A DNA stretch of 64,000 bases from Flavobacteriaceae bacterium (GCA_013215095.1 JABSPM010000011.1:3613-67612), one strand, 5' to 3'; positions 1 through 6,544 are shown, counted from the first letter of the stretch. Program-made: numbers and translations. The notes: generated by a model from the sequence alone, not told the origin.

Positions 1-50
1 GAACCCTTCGCCTTATGAGAGCGATGCTCTACCGTTTAAGCTACATCTCA
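1..50 (-). tRNA. tRNA-Met(CAT), partial
   Basis: Last visible tRNA of the array, cut by the window edge. The anticodon stem TCGCT/GGCGA encloses the loop CTCATAA with anticodon CAT. The 5' acceptor strand is TGAGATG at 44-50. The T arm is mostly outside the window, so elongator Met, initiator Met and lysidine-modified Ile cannot be separated. Confidence 0.8.
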
Positions 51-55
51 ATATG

Positions 56-127
56 TTGAGGTAATAGGATTCGAACCTATGACTTTCACGATGTAAGCGT
101 GACGCTCTTCCACTGAGCTATACCTCA
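56..127 (-). tRNA. tRNA-Val(TAC)
   Basis: Full cloverleaf: acceptor TGAGGTA/TACCTCA, anticodon stem TCACG/CGTGA with loop CTTACAT (anticodon TAC), and a T arm with TTCGAAT. No CCA is encoded. Five bases separate it from the next tRNA downstream. Confidence 0.9.
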
Positions 128-133
128 ATATTG

Positions 134-206
134 TACTCCGTAAGGGAATCGAACCCTTATTTTCTGCTAGAAAGGCAGACGTACTAAACCATTATACGAA
201 CGGAGC
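134..206 (-). tRNA. tRNA-Glu(TTC)
   Basis: Acceptor GCTCCGT/ACGGAGT (with a G-T first pair), anticodon stem TCTGC/GCAGA, loop CTTTCTA (anticodon TTC), T loop TTCGATT. CCA is not encoded. Confidence 0.9.
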
Positions 207-212
207 CTTTTG

Positions 213-284
213 CGGTTCATACGAGAATCGAACTCGTATCTCCCGAGAGACAGTCGGGAAGGATAGCCATTACCCCAATGAACC
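213..284 (-). tRNA. tRNA-Asp(GTC)
   Basis: Perfect acceptor GGTTCAT/ATGAACC, anticodon stem CCCGA/TCGGG, loop CTGTCTC (anticodon GTC), T loop TTCGATT. It is one of the regular members of the array. Confidence 0.9.
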
Positions 285-292
285 AATTTTTG

Positions 293-364
293 TACATCTA
301 CTAAGATTCGAACTTAGACTCAGAGATTAGAAATCTCTTGTGCTATCCATTACACCATAAGCGT
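293..364 (-). tRNA. tRNA-Arg(TCT)
   Basis: Anticodon stem AGAGA/TCTCT with loop TTTCTAA (anticodon TCT). The D arm GTG/CAC and T arm CTAAG/CTTAG are good. The acceptor ACGCTTA/TAGATGT carries a C-A mismatch at the fourth pair, one of several imperfections in this array. Confidence 0.85.
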
Positions 365-375
365 ATTATTTTAAG

Positions 376-447
376 AGCACCTATCGAGACTCGAACTCGA
401 AACTGAAGATTGGAAGTCTACTATGTTGCCAATTACACCATAGATGC
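376..447 (-). tRNA. tRNA-Gly(TCC), weak anticodon stem
   Basis: Acceptor GCATCTA/TAGGTGC and T loop TTCGAGT are standard. The anticodon stem GTAGA/TCTTC encloses CTTCCAA (anticodon TCC) but has a T-T mismatch. Identity follows from the anticodon only. Confidence 0.75.
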
Positions 448-453
448 TTGTTG

Positions 454-535
454 TGGGAATGATAGGATTCGAACCTACTTTGCCTAAGCACCAGTTTTAC
501 AGACTGGCTCAACGCTCCAACGTTGACGCATTCCC
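454..535 (-). tRNA. tRNA-Tyr(GTA)
   Basis: Perfect acceptor GGGAATG/CATTCCC, anticodon stem CCAGT/ACTGG, loop CTGTAAA (anticodon GTA), and the long variable arm expected of a class II bacterial tRNA-Tyr. Confidence 0.92.
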
Positions 536-543
536 TTTTTCTG

Positions 544-616
544 AGACAAGGATGAGATTCGAACTCATAAAAAACAGTTTTGCAGACTGTTGCCTTAACC
601 ATTCAGCCACCTTGTC
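544..616 (-). tRNA. tRNA-Cys(GCA)
   Basis: Perfect acceptor GACAAGG/CCTTGTC, anticodon stem ACAGT/ACTGT, loop CTGCAAA (anticodon GCA), T loop TTCGAAT. Four bases separate it from the next gene. Confidence 0.9.
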
Positions 617-620
617 CTTG

Positions 621-692
621 CGATATTGGTAGGGCTCGAACCTACAGCCTCAGACTTAACAGGTCTTTGCTCTGCCATTGAGCTACAATATT
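621..692 (-). tRNA. tRNA-Asn(GTT)
   Basis: Loop CTGTTAA gives anticodon GTT. The acceptor AATATTG/CAATATC has an A-C mismatch at the first pair, and the anticodon stem has an A-G top pair. The T arm GTAGG/CCTAC is sound. Confidence 0.8.
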
Positions 693-697
693 ATATG

Positions 698-770
698 TGG
701 AGCTACGGAGACTTGCACTCCATTCTGTGGTATGCAACACCACTGTTTTGGCTCGTTAAACTATACCCCC
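698..770 (-). tRNA. aberrant tRNA-Ala(TGC)
   Basis: Anticodon stem GTGGT/ACCAC with loop GTTGCAT gives anticodon TGC. The acceptor GGGGGTA/TAGCTCC keeps a G3-T70 pair, the alanine identity element in well-studied tRNAs, but has G5-G68. The D loop lacks the GG dinucleotide and the T loop is TGCAAGT, not TTCRANY, so the normal D-loop/T-loop contact appears lost on both sides. It is either a specialised tRNA or a decaying gene. Confidence 0.65.
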
Positions 771-778
771 ATATTTTG

Positions 779-866
779 CGGAGAGTAGAGGAATCGAACC
801 TCCACCGCCTCTGGTGCGGCCTTGTTTAGCAGACAAGTGTAACAAACCAGTATTTACCTACTCTCC
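779..866 (-). tRNA. tRNA-Ser(GCT)
   Basis: Perfect acceptor GGAGAGT/ACTCTCC, anticodon stem CTTGT/ACAAG, loop CTGCTAA (anticodon GCT), and the long variable arm of a serine tRNA. Confidence 0.92.
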
Positions 867-877
867 ATTTATTTTAG

Positions 878-951
878 TCTGAGAGACAGGATTCGAACCT
901 GCAACCTCCTGCGTCCAAGGCAGGTAAACTAAACCATCGTTATCCTCTCAG
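878..951 (-). tRNA. tRNA-Pro(TGG)
   Basis: Acceptor CTGAGAG/CTCTCAG with a C1-G72 pair as in proline tRNAs, anticodon stem CCTGC/GCAGG, loop CTTGGAC (anticodon TGG), T loop TTCGAAT. Confidence 0.9.
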
Positions 952-956
952 TTTTG

Positions 957-1043
957 CGGAAGGCGTGGGAGTCGAACCCACACGAGTCGTTAGCTCCTAA
1001 CTGTTTTCAAGACAGCGACCACCGCCAATTGGCTTGTCCTTAC
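957..1043 (-). tRNA. degenerate tRNA-Ser(TGA)
   Basis: Anticodon stem GCTGT/ACAGT with loop CTTGAAA gives TGA, and a long variable arm is present. The D loop has collapsed to about four bases between GCC and GGC. The best acceptor pairing, GTAAGGA/GCCTTCC, has two mismatches. It is likely impaired or a pseudo-tRNA; the 5' end is uncertain by a few bases. Confidence 0.65.
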
Positions 1044-1049
1044 TTTTTG

Positions 1050-1122
1050 TTGACCCGATGGGATTCGAACTCATGACCTCGACGTTAAAAGCGCCTTGCT
1101 CTGCCAGCTGAGCTACGAGTCA
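1050..1122 (-). tRNA. tRNA-Lys(TTT), first of the array
   Basis: Promoter-proximal member. Acceptor TGACTCG/CGGGTCA, loop CTTTTAA (anticodon TTT). The T stem has an A-C mismatch and the anticodon stem an A-G top pair. It begins about 27 bases after the terminator hairpin at 1149-1182, so array transcription must pass or bypass that hairpin. Confidence 0.85.
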
Positions 1123-1148
1123 ATATTTTATATTTCAATGAACACCAC

Positions 1149-1182
1149 AAAAAAAGCGCCTCCTGTTTTGGGAGACGCTTCT
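1149..1182 (-). terminator. Rho-independent terminator T1 before the tRNA array
   Basis: On the minus strand a GAAGCGTCTCC/GGAGGCGCTTT hairpin is followed by seven T. It closes the micro-ORF cassette at 1207-1416 and stands directly upstream of the first tRNA, so it could act as an attenuator. Confidence 0.75.
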
Positions 1183-1206
1183 GTATTGTTATATCACCTA
1201 TTTAGG

Positions 1207-1416
1207 TCAATTTAATATACACTTCTCCCGTTTATAGTTATACAGTCTTTCTCCATAAAAATCTAAATTCGATTTGCTACTGGCAGTTTGCTCCAATAGT
1301 GTCGGCGAAATAAACTGTGCGACTGTTTGTATTACTTGTTTTCTCATCTCTTTAATTTGATAAAAATTCCAACAACGTTGATTTTCTTTCTTATTTATAT
1401 GTTGCTGTATTTTCAT
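1207..1416 (-). CDS. micro-ORF cassette S1, 69 aa, unknown
   Basis: Unrecognised basic 69-aa ORF beginning MKIQQHINKK. The ATG lies about 25 bases after a promoter-like CATATTTGC (1441-1449, minus) and the ORF ends just before a strong terminator. This gives a self-contained promoter/short ORF/terminator unit like those ending at 1712, 6458 and 6837. The hairpin element at 1521-1553 is upstream. It may be a leader peptide or a small RNA instead of a protein gene; no homologue is recognised. Confidence 0.4.
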   Translation of the reverse strand: MKIQQHINKKENQRCWNFYQIKEMRKQVIQTVAQFISPTLLEQTASSKSNLDFYGERLYNYKREKCILN

Positions 1417-1440
1417 TTGTCTTTTATTGTTTTTGACAGT

Positions 1441-1449
1441 GCAAATATG
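1441..1449 (-). promoter_or_regulatory. Bacteroidota-type -7 box of cassette S1
   Basis: Minus-strand CATATTTGC, close to the TAnnTTTG consensus. The identical 9-mer also lies before cassettes S2 (1852-1860) and S4 (6938-6946). Confidence 0.5.
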
Positions 1450-1520
1450 GAATTAATTTTTTAATTACACAATAAAAATTTAATTTATTTCATTGATAAT
1501 CAATTAGTTGAATTGATTTT

Positions 1521-1554
1521 AGATAATAGATTTCCTGTCCGCTTTTTGCGGATA
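1521..1554 (-). promoter_or_regulatory. hairpin element B1
   Basis: Inverted repeat TCCGC-TTTTT-GCGGA followed on the minus strand by a conserved flank. It agrees with the element at 6664-6697 at about 24 of 34 positions, including a C-G to T-A pair change that preserves the stem. It sits about 75 bases upstream of the S1 promoter. Function unknown. Confidence 0.45.
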
Positions 1555-1653
1555 CTAATCATTTTACACAATAGTCTGTCTCCCTGTTGTTTGTCAATTA
1601 TTTGTTATTTTTTATGTTCTTTTAATTTTTCATTTTATTGCTAAAAAAATTCA

Positions 1654-1688
1654 TAAAAAAAGCGCCCAATTTTTTTATTGGACGCTTG
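1654..1688 (-). terminator. Rho-independent terminator T2
   Basis: Minus-strand hairpin AAGCGTCCAAT/ATTGGGCGCTT followed by T7. It ends cassette S2. Confidence 0.75.
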
Positions 1689-1711
1689 TATTACTATTTC
1701 TGATTATATGA

Positions 1712-1843
1712 TTAACTCAAAATTTTCAATTTAAATAGATACATAACGCCCTTTTTAGACAGAGACACTAAATTTGCCATCCCTCTATAATCACATTCAC
1801 TAAAGCGTGATTTCGGTTGAATATGTATTTGTTGTGTTATCAT
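1712..1843 (-). CDS. micro-ORF cassette S2, 43 aa, unknown
   Basis: Short basic ORF beginning MITQQIHIQP, slightly reminiscent of the S1 start (QQHI/QQIHI). The start at 1843 is only nine bases from a CATATTTGC box, so either the transcript starts further up, at element A1 (1871-1926), or the ORF is not translated as drawn. It is followed by terminator T2. No known family. Confidence 0.3.
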   Translation of the reverse strand: MITQQIHIQPKSRFSECDYRGMANLVSLSKKGVMYLFKLKILS

Positions 1844-1870
1844 TTTGTTTTGCAAATATGCTATTTTAAT

Positions 1871-1926
1871 TTTATAGTACAAATGTTTAATACAATTACG
1901 CATTGTTTTTACGTAGTTGAAAAAAT
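1871..1926 (-). promoter_or_regulatory. shared promoter/operator element A1
   Basis: About 55 bp nearly matching 10881-10936 upstream of rtcB. The core TAGTACAAATGT is exact; TA.TA.AA.TACGCA, TTTT.CGT and an A-run follow at identical spacing. The minus strand reads ACATTTGTACTA, a degenerate -7 box. It is likely a common binding site, plausibly for the WYL regulator. Confidence 0.6.
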
Positions 1927-2483
1927 TATTTTTTCTTAAAAAAACCTAATTCCTTTTTATTAACACCTATTGAATTTATCACATTCCATTCTTTATTCTT
2001 TTTGAATCCAATGTAAAAGGTTTTGATATTACTATTATTTACTATATGTACCATTAAACTTCCATAATTATTAACCTTTGTATTTGAACTGTACCAAACA
2101 AAAATACCAGAATCTGTAAACTGAGATATTAATCTTTGATGGTTTTTTTCAGATGGTTGCTTCTTATGAACTTGAGTTTTATTGATTTTTTTCACATAAC
2201 TATTCAATGCATTCTTATGATAATAGTTTTCTTCAATAATTCTATTTGGTATAAAAGGCGGAACTCTTACTTCACTTTCTTTATTCCAAAAGCCTAAAGC
2301 ACCTAAGTATTTTCCAGTAAAGTTAAGCCATTTTCTATCAAACCAATTATTTACTTTAAAGAGGTATACTTCATCTGGTTTTTCTAAATTAATGTACTAA
2401 TTGATAAGTTTCTGACATTTTAATGTAAATGAATCGTCATCCAGTATATGAGTTGATAATTCTATGCTATTAACGTTTATCAT
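1926..2483 (-). pseudogene. hypothetical protein interrupted by an in-frame TAG
   Basis: A single reading frame of 185 codons runs from an ATG at 2483 to 1926, broken only by TAG at codon 29 (2397-2399). The frame continues with coding-like sequence (KPDEVYLFKVNNWFDRKW, later SQFTDSGIFVWYS). The C-terminal 93 codons have their own ATG at 2207. No family is recognised. The start lies immediately downstream of the TPR gene, so it was probably the last gene of the rtcB-prfH operon. It could be a pseudogene, a sequencing error or a read-through gene. Confidence 0.55.
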
Positions 2484-2485
2484 AA

Positions 2486-3028
2486 TTATTTCTTTTTCTT
2501 CTTTTTTGACTTCTTCTTTTTCTTTTTAGGTTTATCTAATGCTTTTTTCTTTTTAATGCGTTTTTCTTCCTCAATTAAGAAATAAAAATCATCATCATTA
2601 TAACAATGCTTTTTGGCCTTTTTTAAGCTTCTTATGCAAATGTTGTAGTTGCCTTTTATTTCTTCAATACATGAAGATAATCGGTATATCTCTGCCTTAA
2701 CGATATGTTGTATATTAATGGCAAAGGCAATGAGTTTTGTTGCTCTATCCAATTGGTTATTCTGAATAAGGGCTGTGATATACACTACATAGACCTCTTT
2801 ATAGTAAGTGTCTATAGCGATGACCTTATCAAAACACTCAAAGGCCTTTTCCGGCATTGACAAATGTTTATCGTATATTTCGCCAAGTAAGCAAAGTGAT
2901 GCACAATGATTTTCGTCATATGATAATGCATAGTTCAACGCTTCACAAACTTCTTCCCAGTCACTGCACCAGCCGCTCATTGCGCCTTTTGCCTTTAAAT
3001 AATAGTTGTCTGCTATTGTTAATCCCAT
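2486..3028 (-). CDS. TPR-repeat protein with poly-lysine tail
   Basis: 180 aa. Three tetratricopeptide-like helical hairpins span about residues 1-140 (for example ALNYALSYDENHCASLCLLGEIY). The last 25 residues are almost all lysine, a tail suited to binding RNA or ribosomes, though that is inference. The start overlaps the prfH stop by 10 bases, indicating translational coupling. TPR proteins usually scaffold complexes; its place next to PrfH suggests a partner of the rescue machinery. The A-rich 3' end is prone to slippage, so the exact C-terminus should be taken with care. Confidence 0.8.
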   Translation of the reverse strand: MGLTIADNYYLKAKGAMSGWCSDWEEVCEALNYALSYDENHCASLCLLGEIYDKHLSMPEKAFECFDKVIAIDTYYKEVYVVYITALIQNNQLDRATKLIAFAINIQHIVKAEIYRLSSCIEEIKGNYNICIRSLKKAKKHCYNDDDFYFLIEEEKRIKKKKALDKPKKKKKKSKKKKKK

Positions 3029-3717
3029 TTTTGTGTTCTTAATTCGTTTTTTAATTTTTGTCGTTTTGACTTGTAATTTTTTGTTGTTTTTTTTATTCTA
3101 AAATCGGATCCTTTAAAGATTTTTACTGGATTACCTCTTTTAAGATTTAGATGGTTTTCCCATTGGCTTTGAAGTGTAGTTTTTAATTTTTGGTTATCAT
3201 GTGCTGCAATCTTTTCTTGTAAACGTTGTAGCGCTATTTTTTTGTTTTGATGTTGTGACCTGCTTTCTGAAACCAAAACCTGAAGACCCGTGTCTATATG
3301 CGTTGCTCTTACTGCTGAACTTACTTTATTAACATGTTGTCCCCCAGGTCCCGAACGTCGTATGGCTTGAAATTTTATACCGTTCTCATTTAGAATTGTT
3401 GGTTGTGAAGAAGTCTTTACCTCATAGATTCCTATAAACCAGTTTTTACGTTTTTGAAATTTACGAAATGATGATTTTCCTATCCATTGCACAGTTCCCA
3501 ACCAATTTTTTAAAAAAGACTCTAATGCTTTTCCATGTAATTGAATGGTTGCGGATTGTAACGTTCTATTTTCTGTACCTTCTTCTCGATGTAGAATAGT
3601 ATATGTTATTCCAGATTTTTTTAAATCTTCGATAATATGCTTTAAAACTTGAGCTACAACCCAGCAACATTCTACTGGACCTCTGCCTGATGTTATTTGT
3701 ATTATTTTAGTTTTCAT
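3019..3717 (-). CDS. prfH: peptide chain release factor homologue PrfH
   Basis: 232 aa. It has the catalytic GGQ loop at residues 125-127 within RRSGPGGQHVNKVSSAVRATH, which catalyses peptidyl-tRNA hydrolysis in the ribosomal A site. The codon-reading domain of RF1/RF2 is missing, as is typical of PrfH, which works on ribosomes with damaged decoding centres. PrfH is known to be genetically linked to RtcB2 RNA ligase, whose gene lies two genes upstream here. The start overlaps the preceding nucleotidyltransferase gene by 4 bases (ATGA), and the downstream TPR gene overlaps its 3' end, so the genes form one operon. Confidence 0.93.
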   Translation of the reverse strand: MKTKIIQITSGRGPVECCWVVAQVLKHIIEDLKKSGITYTILHREEGTENRTLQSATIQLHGKALESFLKNWLGTVQWIGKSSFRKFQKRKNWFIGIYEVKTSSQPTILNENGIKFQAIRRSGPGGQHVNKVSSAVRATHIDTGLQVLVSESRSQHQNKKIALQRLQEKIAAHDNQKLKTTLQSQWENHLNLKRGNPVKIFKGSDFRIKKTTKNYKSKRQKLKNELRTQKWD

Positions 3718-4262
3718 TTTAAAGGGTTTTTTGATAACAATGTATTTCCTACTGGATCTTTACTTTGCTCTAATAATTTTACTGCTGCTTTTACAGCCCA
3801 ATATTTATTGCTTGAATGAATATTTGAATAATAACCGAGTAAAGTCTTAGGTTCTACTATCGTCCATCCATTGATAGTAATAGTTTCTACAGACGCAGAT
3901 TCGAAAAAATCAATAGTGATTCGAATCTGTTTACCACTTTCTAACCAGTCTGTTTTTTCATAGCGTCTAAAATTTTCTTGACTCGGTAAATAATCATATC
4001 GTGTCCATACTTTTTGAAACCCCTGTTCTAAAAGAATCCTCATAACTTGCGGTACTCGTTTAGGATTAACAAATATGTCAATATCCTTATGATCATGCGC
4101 ATGCTTATATTCTGTATGATTAGACTCAGACATAAAATGCCACGCCCAACCTCCAGAAATTATAATCCATTGTTTTAATTGCTCTAATATTTTTAAGCCA
4201 TGCTCTATTCTATAATCTGGCCATAGCTCTTCGTATCTTTTTATATTGTGATTTGCTCCCAT
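3714..4262 (-). CDS. nucleotidyltransferase-fold protein in the rtcB-prfH operon
   Basis: 182 aa. The motif ISGGWAWHF (GG at 37-38) followed by HKDIDIFV (Asp60, Asp62) is the GG...DxD signature of the polymerase-beta nucleotidyltransferase superfamily, closest in look to aminoglycoside 2''-adenylyltransferase-like and AbiEii-like proteins. The substrate is unknown. Sitting between RtcB and PrfH with 7-base and -4-base spacing, it may modify or prepare RNA ends before ligation; that role is inferred from position only. It is not of the RlaP type found at 6953-8772. Confidence 0.75.
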   Translation of the reverse strand: MGANHNIKRYEELWPDYRIEHGLKILEQLKQWIIISGGWAWHFMSESNHTEYKHAHDHKDIDIFVNPKRVPQVMRILLEQGFQKVWTRYDYLPSQENFRRYEKTDWLESGKQIRITIDFFESASVETITINGWTIVEPKTLLGYYSNIHSSNKYWAVKAAVKLLEQSKDPVGNTLLSKNPLK

Positions 4263-4269
4263 AATTTTT

Positions 4270-5661
4270 TTATTTATCCATTCTTACAATTTTTGGTGTA
4301 AATGTTCCCAATACTTCTACCAATTCTTGTTGATTATTCATTACTTTATTGATATCCTTATAAGCCATTGGCGCTTCATCTACACCTCCGCCAATAAGTG
4401 TAACATCATGTGTTTTTAACTGTTGCTTTACATCACTTTTAGTGAATTTCTCTTTACACTTTCTGCGTGAATGTAAGCGTCCTGCACCGTGAGAAGCTGA
4501 GTTTAAACTTTCGCTATTTCCTAAGCCCTTAATAATGTATCCTGGAGCAGTCATAGAACCAGGAATGATTCCTAACTCACCACTTGAAGCAGGTGTTGCT
4601 CCTTTGCGATGTACAATACATTCTTTTCCGTTTACCGTTTCTTTCCAAGCAAAATTGTGATGATTCTCAATTTTTGCAACTGCTTTAGAACCGAGCAACT
4701 TGCCTATGCGATAATGAATATCATCATGACATGCCTTTGCATAATCTCCTGCTAAATTCATGGCTAACCAATATTCTTGTCCATCATGTGTGTTTAAATC
4801 TAACCACGCTAAGTGCTGAACATTTTTTGGTAATGGACATTGTTTGGTTGCTAAATATGTATAATGTTTTGCAATGTTAGCGCCTAAACCTCTAGATCCA
4901 CTGTGCGACAATACACCAACATAGTCTCCTGCTTTAAGGTGCCACTGGTTGTTTTCATCTGTAAAGGAAACTATTCCAAATTCTACAAAATGATTACCGC
5001 CACCAGAAGTTCCTAATTGTTTAAATGCTTTTGTTTTAAGCCTTTTTAACAAAGGGACATCATTAAATTCTTGTCTGTCAAAAATTTCATGATCGTGTTT
5101 TTTATCATGTGTTTCATACATTCCAAATTTGGTATGATTTGACAAGATATTCTCCATTTGATACTGTTTCCCTTTAAGGTAAGATGCTTTCATTGGGTAG
5201 ATAGTTAAACACATTCTACAGCCAATATCTACACCAACACCATATGGGATTACTGCATTTTCTGTAGCCAAAACACCACCTATTGGTAAACCATATCCTG
5301 TATGTGCATCTGGCATTAAAGCTCCCGATACTGCTATTGGTAATTTCAAAGCATCATACAGTTGGTACTTTGCTTGTTCATCAATTTCATTTTCGCCATA
5401 AATGGTGAAAGGAGCTCTCGTATTTTTCAATTTGTGGAATTTTACTTCAACGGGTTTTACTAAACCTTCAGCTACTTTTCCCCAAATAGCATTGCCTTGA
5501 AACTTTTCTGGATTCTGCAATACTTCTTTTGCTTCTTCTAATATTCGTTCTTTCTTATCTCTTTTTCGGTATCTGTTTATTTGCCCTAAAGCAATATTGA
5601 TACTGTTATTTTTTGGGAAGCCTAATTTTATTAAGTCTTTCCCTTTTAGTTTATTTCCCAT
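4270..5661 (-). CDS. rtcB: RtcB-family RNA ligase (PrfH-linked)
   Basis: 463 aa, within the usual RtcB range. RtcB joins RNA 2',3'-cyclic phosphate or 3'-phosphate ends to 5'-OH ends using GTP and Mn2+. Visible elements are MPDAHTGYG-IGGV (116-130), the metal cysteine in GVGVDIGC (Cys148), GNHF (222-225), SHSGSRGLG (252-260) and the guanylylated histidine in HGAGR (391-395). It heads the operon rtcB-NTase-prfH-TPR; RtcB copies paired with PrfH are known to reseal ribosomal RNA cut by ribotoxins. It differs strongly from the second copy at 9421-10812, so the two probably serve different substrates. Confidence 0.95.
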   Translation of the reverse strand: MGNKLKGKDLIKLGFPKNNSINIALGQINRYRKRDKKERILEEAKEVLQNPEKFQGNAIWGKVAEGLVKPVEVKFHKLKNTRAPFTIYGENEIDEQAKYQLYDALKLPIAVSGALMPDAHTGYGLPIGGVLATENAVIPYGVGVDIGCRMCLTIYPMKASYLKGKQYQMENILSNHTKFGMYETHDKKHDHEIFDRQEFNDVPLLKRLKTKAFKQLGTSGGGNHFVEFGIVSFTDENNQWHLKAGDYVGVLSHSGSRGLGANIAKHYTYLATKQCPLPKNVQHLAWLDLNTHDGQEYWLAMNLAGDYAKACHDDIHYRIGKLLGSKAVAKIENHHNFAWKETVNGKECIVHRKGATPASSGELGIIPGSMTAPGYIIKGLGNSESLNSASHGAGRLHSRRKCKEKFTKSDVKQQLKTHDVTLIGGGVDEAPMAYKDINKVMNNQQELVEVLGTFTPKIVRMDK

Positions 5662-5699
5662 AATATGTTTTCGTTTAAGATGTCCTCAATAGCATATTT

Positions 5700-6345
5700 T
5701 TTAAGGCTTTTAAGGGCTCTTTCTGTTTTTTACTTTTCCTTTTTTCGATCGGATAGATTCCAGTAATCTTTCTATCTATTAAGTTTTTGGTCTGCTTCAT
5801 AATAACCACTTTTTAAAAGCTGTTGTTCTAACAAAGCGGATTCACTTTCTAATAGTGGATCAATACGTTTTGAATGCGTTATATAGGCTCTTTATTTAAT
5901 TCTATAAGCTCATTTAGAGATTCTTATATAAAATCTAAGCTTTAATTTTTTGCGTTCATTCTTATAATAGAATGGTGTATACATACATTGTGCTCTAAAA
6001 CTTAGTTTGTTAAACTGCCTCTTGCTTGTAGTTGGAAAATCTTTATAGATAAGATGTTTTGAGGTTTGATGTAGCCACTTTTTTTGTGCTTCTTCTTTTG
6101 TTCTGCCCCAAAATATTTTTTCAATCTTATCATATACTTCTAAAATAGCTGCTTTATTCTTGTAGCGTTCTACTTTATGCGTAATTATAATTTCTTTAAA
6201 CCAACCGTGACGAATGGGCTTTTTTAACTCTATATATCCCAATTCTCACATTTCTTTCCAGATTTCAGAACGTCGCTTCCAAATACGAGGAAAGTCTTTC
6301 TCTCTTATTTCTTTTATATGCTTTGGTTTCAATTATCATATTTTA
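5700..6345 (-). pseudogene. decayed gene upstream of rtcB, several shifts and stops
   Basis: Coding-like sequence extends over three frames. A start-like ATGATAATTGAAACC occurs near 6341. KHIKEIREKDFPRIWKRR lies in another frame ending at a TGA; the frame then reopens as a 110-codon ORF (5910-6242, GYIELKKPIRHGWFKEIIIT), and a third frame carries KRIDPLLESESALLEQQLLK near 5790-5890. Together these suggest an ancestral protein of roughly 180-200 aa of unrecognised family that once led the rtcB-prfH operon. I see no way to restore it without at least three changes. Confidence 0.6.
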
Positions 6346-6375
6346 ATCTTTACTATTGGTTTCGTGAAGATTTAT

Positions 6376-6397
6376 GTATAGCCAAAATATGGCGTAC
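6376..6397 (-). promoter_or_regulatory. imperfect palindrome in the promoter region of the rtcB-prfH operon
   Basis: GTA-GCCA and TGGC-TAC half-sites face each other around an A/T core, directly after terminator T3. The minus strand reads CATATTTTGG, near the -7 consensus. It could be a promoter with an operator. Confidence 0.35.
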
Positions 6398-6436
6398 AAA
6401 AAAGTCCGAAACGTTTTTTTGGCTTCGGACTCTTTT
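6398..6436 (-). terminator. Rho-independent terminator T3
   Basis: Minus-strand hairpin AGTCCGAAGC/GTTTCGGACT followed by T6. It ends cassette S3. Confidence 0.8.
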
Positions 6437-6457
6437 AATATGATAGATGTAATCTAT

Positions 6458-6544
6458 TTAATAAGGAAAGTAGTCTCGAAGTAGATGCACAAAAGGACCG
6501 AGTTCTCTCTGCATTGTATTATGTAATTTGATAAATAACATCAT
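6458..6544 (-). CDS. micro-ORF cassette S3, 28 aa, unknown
   Basis: Short ORF beginning MMLFIKLHNT and ending RDYFPY, 35-40 bases after a perfect TAGGTTTG -7 box (6583-6590) and just before terminator T3. The hairpin element B2 lies about 75 bases further up, the same layout as cassette S1. It may be a leader peptide or part of a small RNA. Confidence 0.35.
   Translation of the reverse strand: MMLFIKLHNTMQRELGPFVHLLRDYFPY

Noticed and set aside
444-829. Short ORFs across the tRNA array
   Set aside because: They lie over clear cloverleaf genes on the opposite strand; the translated text is tRNA sequence.
1-1122. A suppressor tRNA explaining the in-frame stops
   Set aside because: No CTA, TTA or TCA anticodon is present among the visible tRNAs, and all three stop codons occur in the broken genes.
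1871-1926. Sigma-54 promoter as in rtcBA operons of proteobacteria
   Set aside because: No GG/GC -24/-12 pair at the right spacing, and the regulator is a WYL protein, not RtcR.
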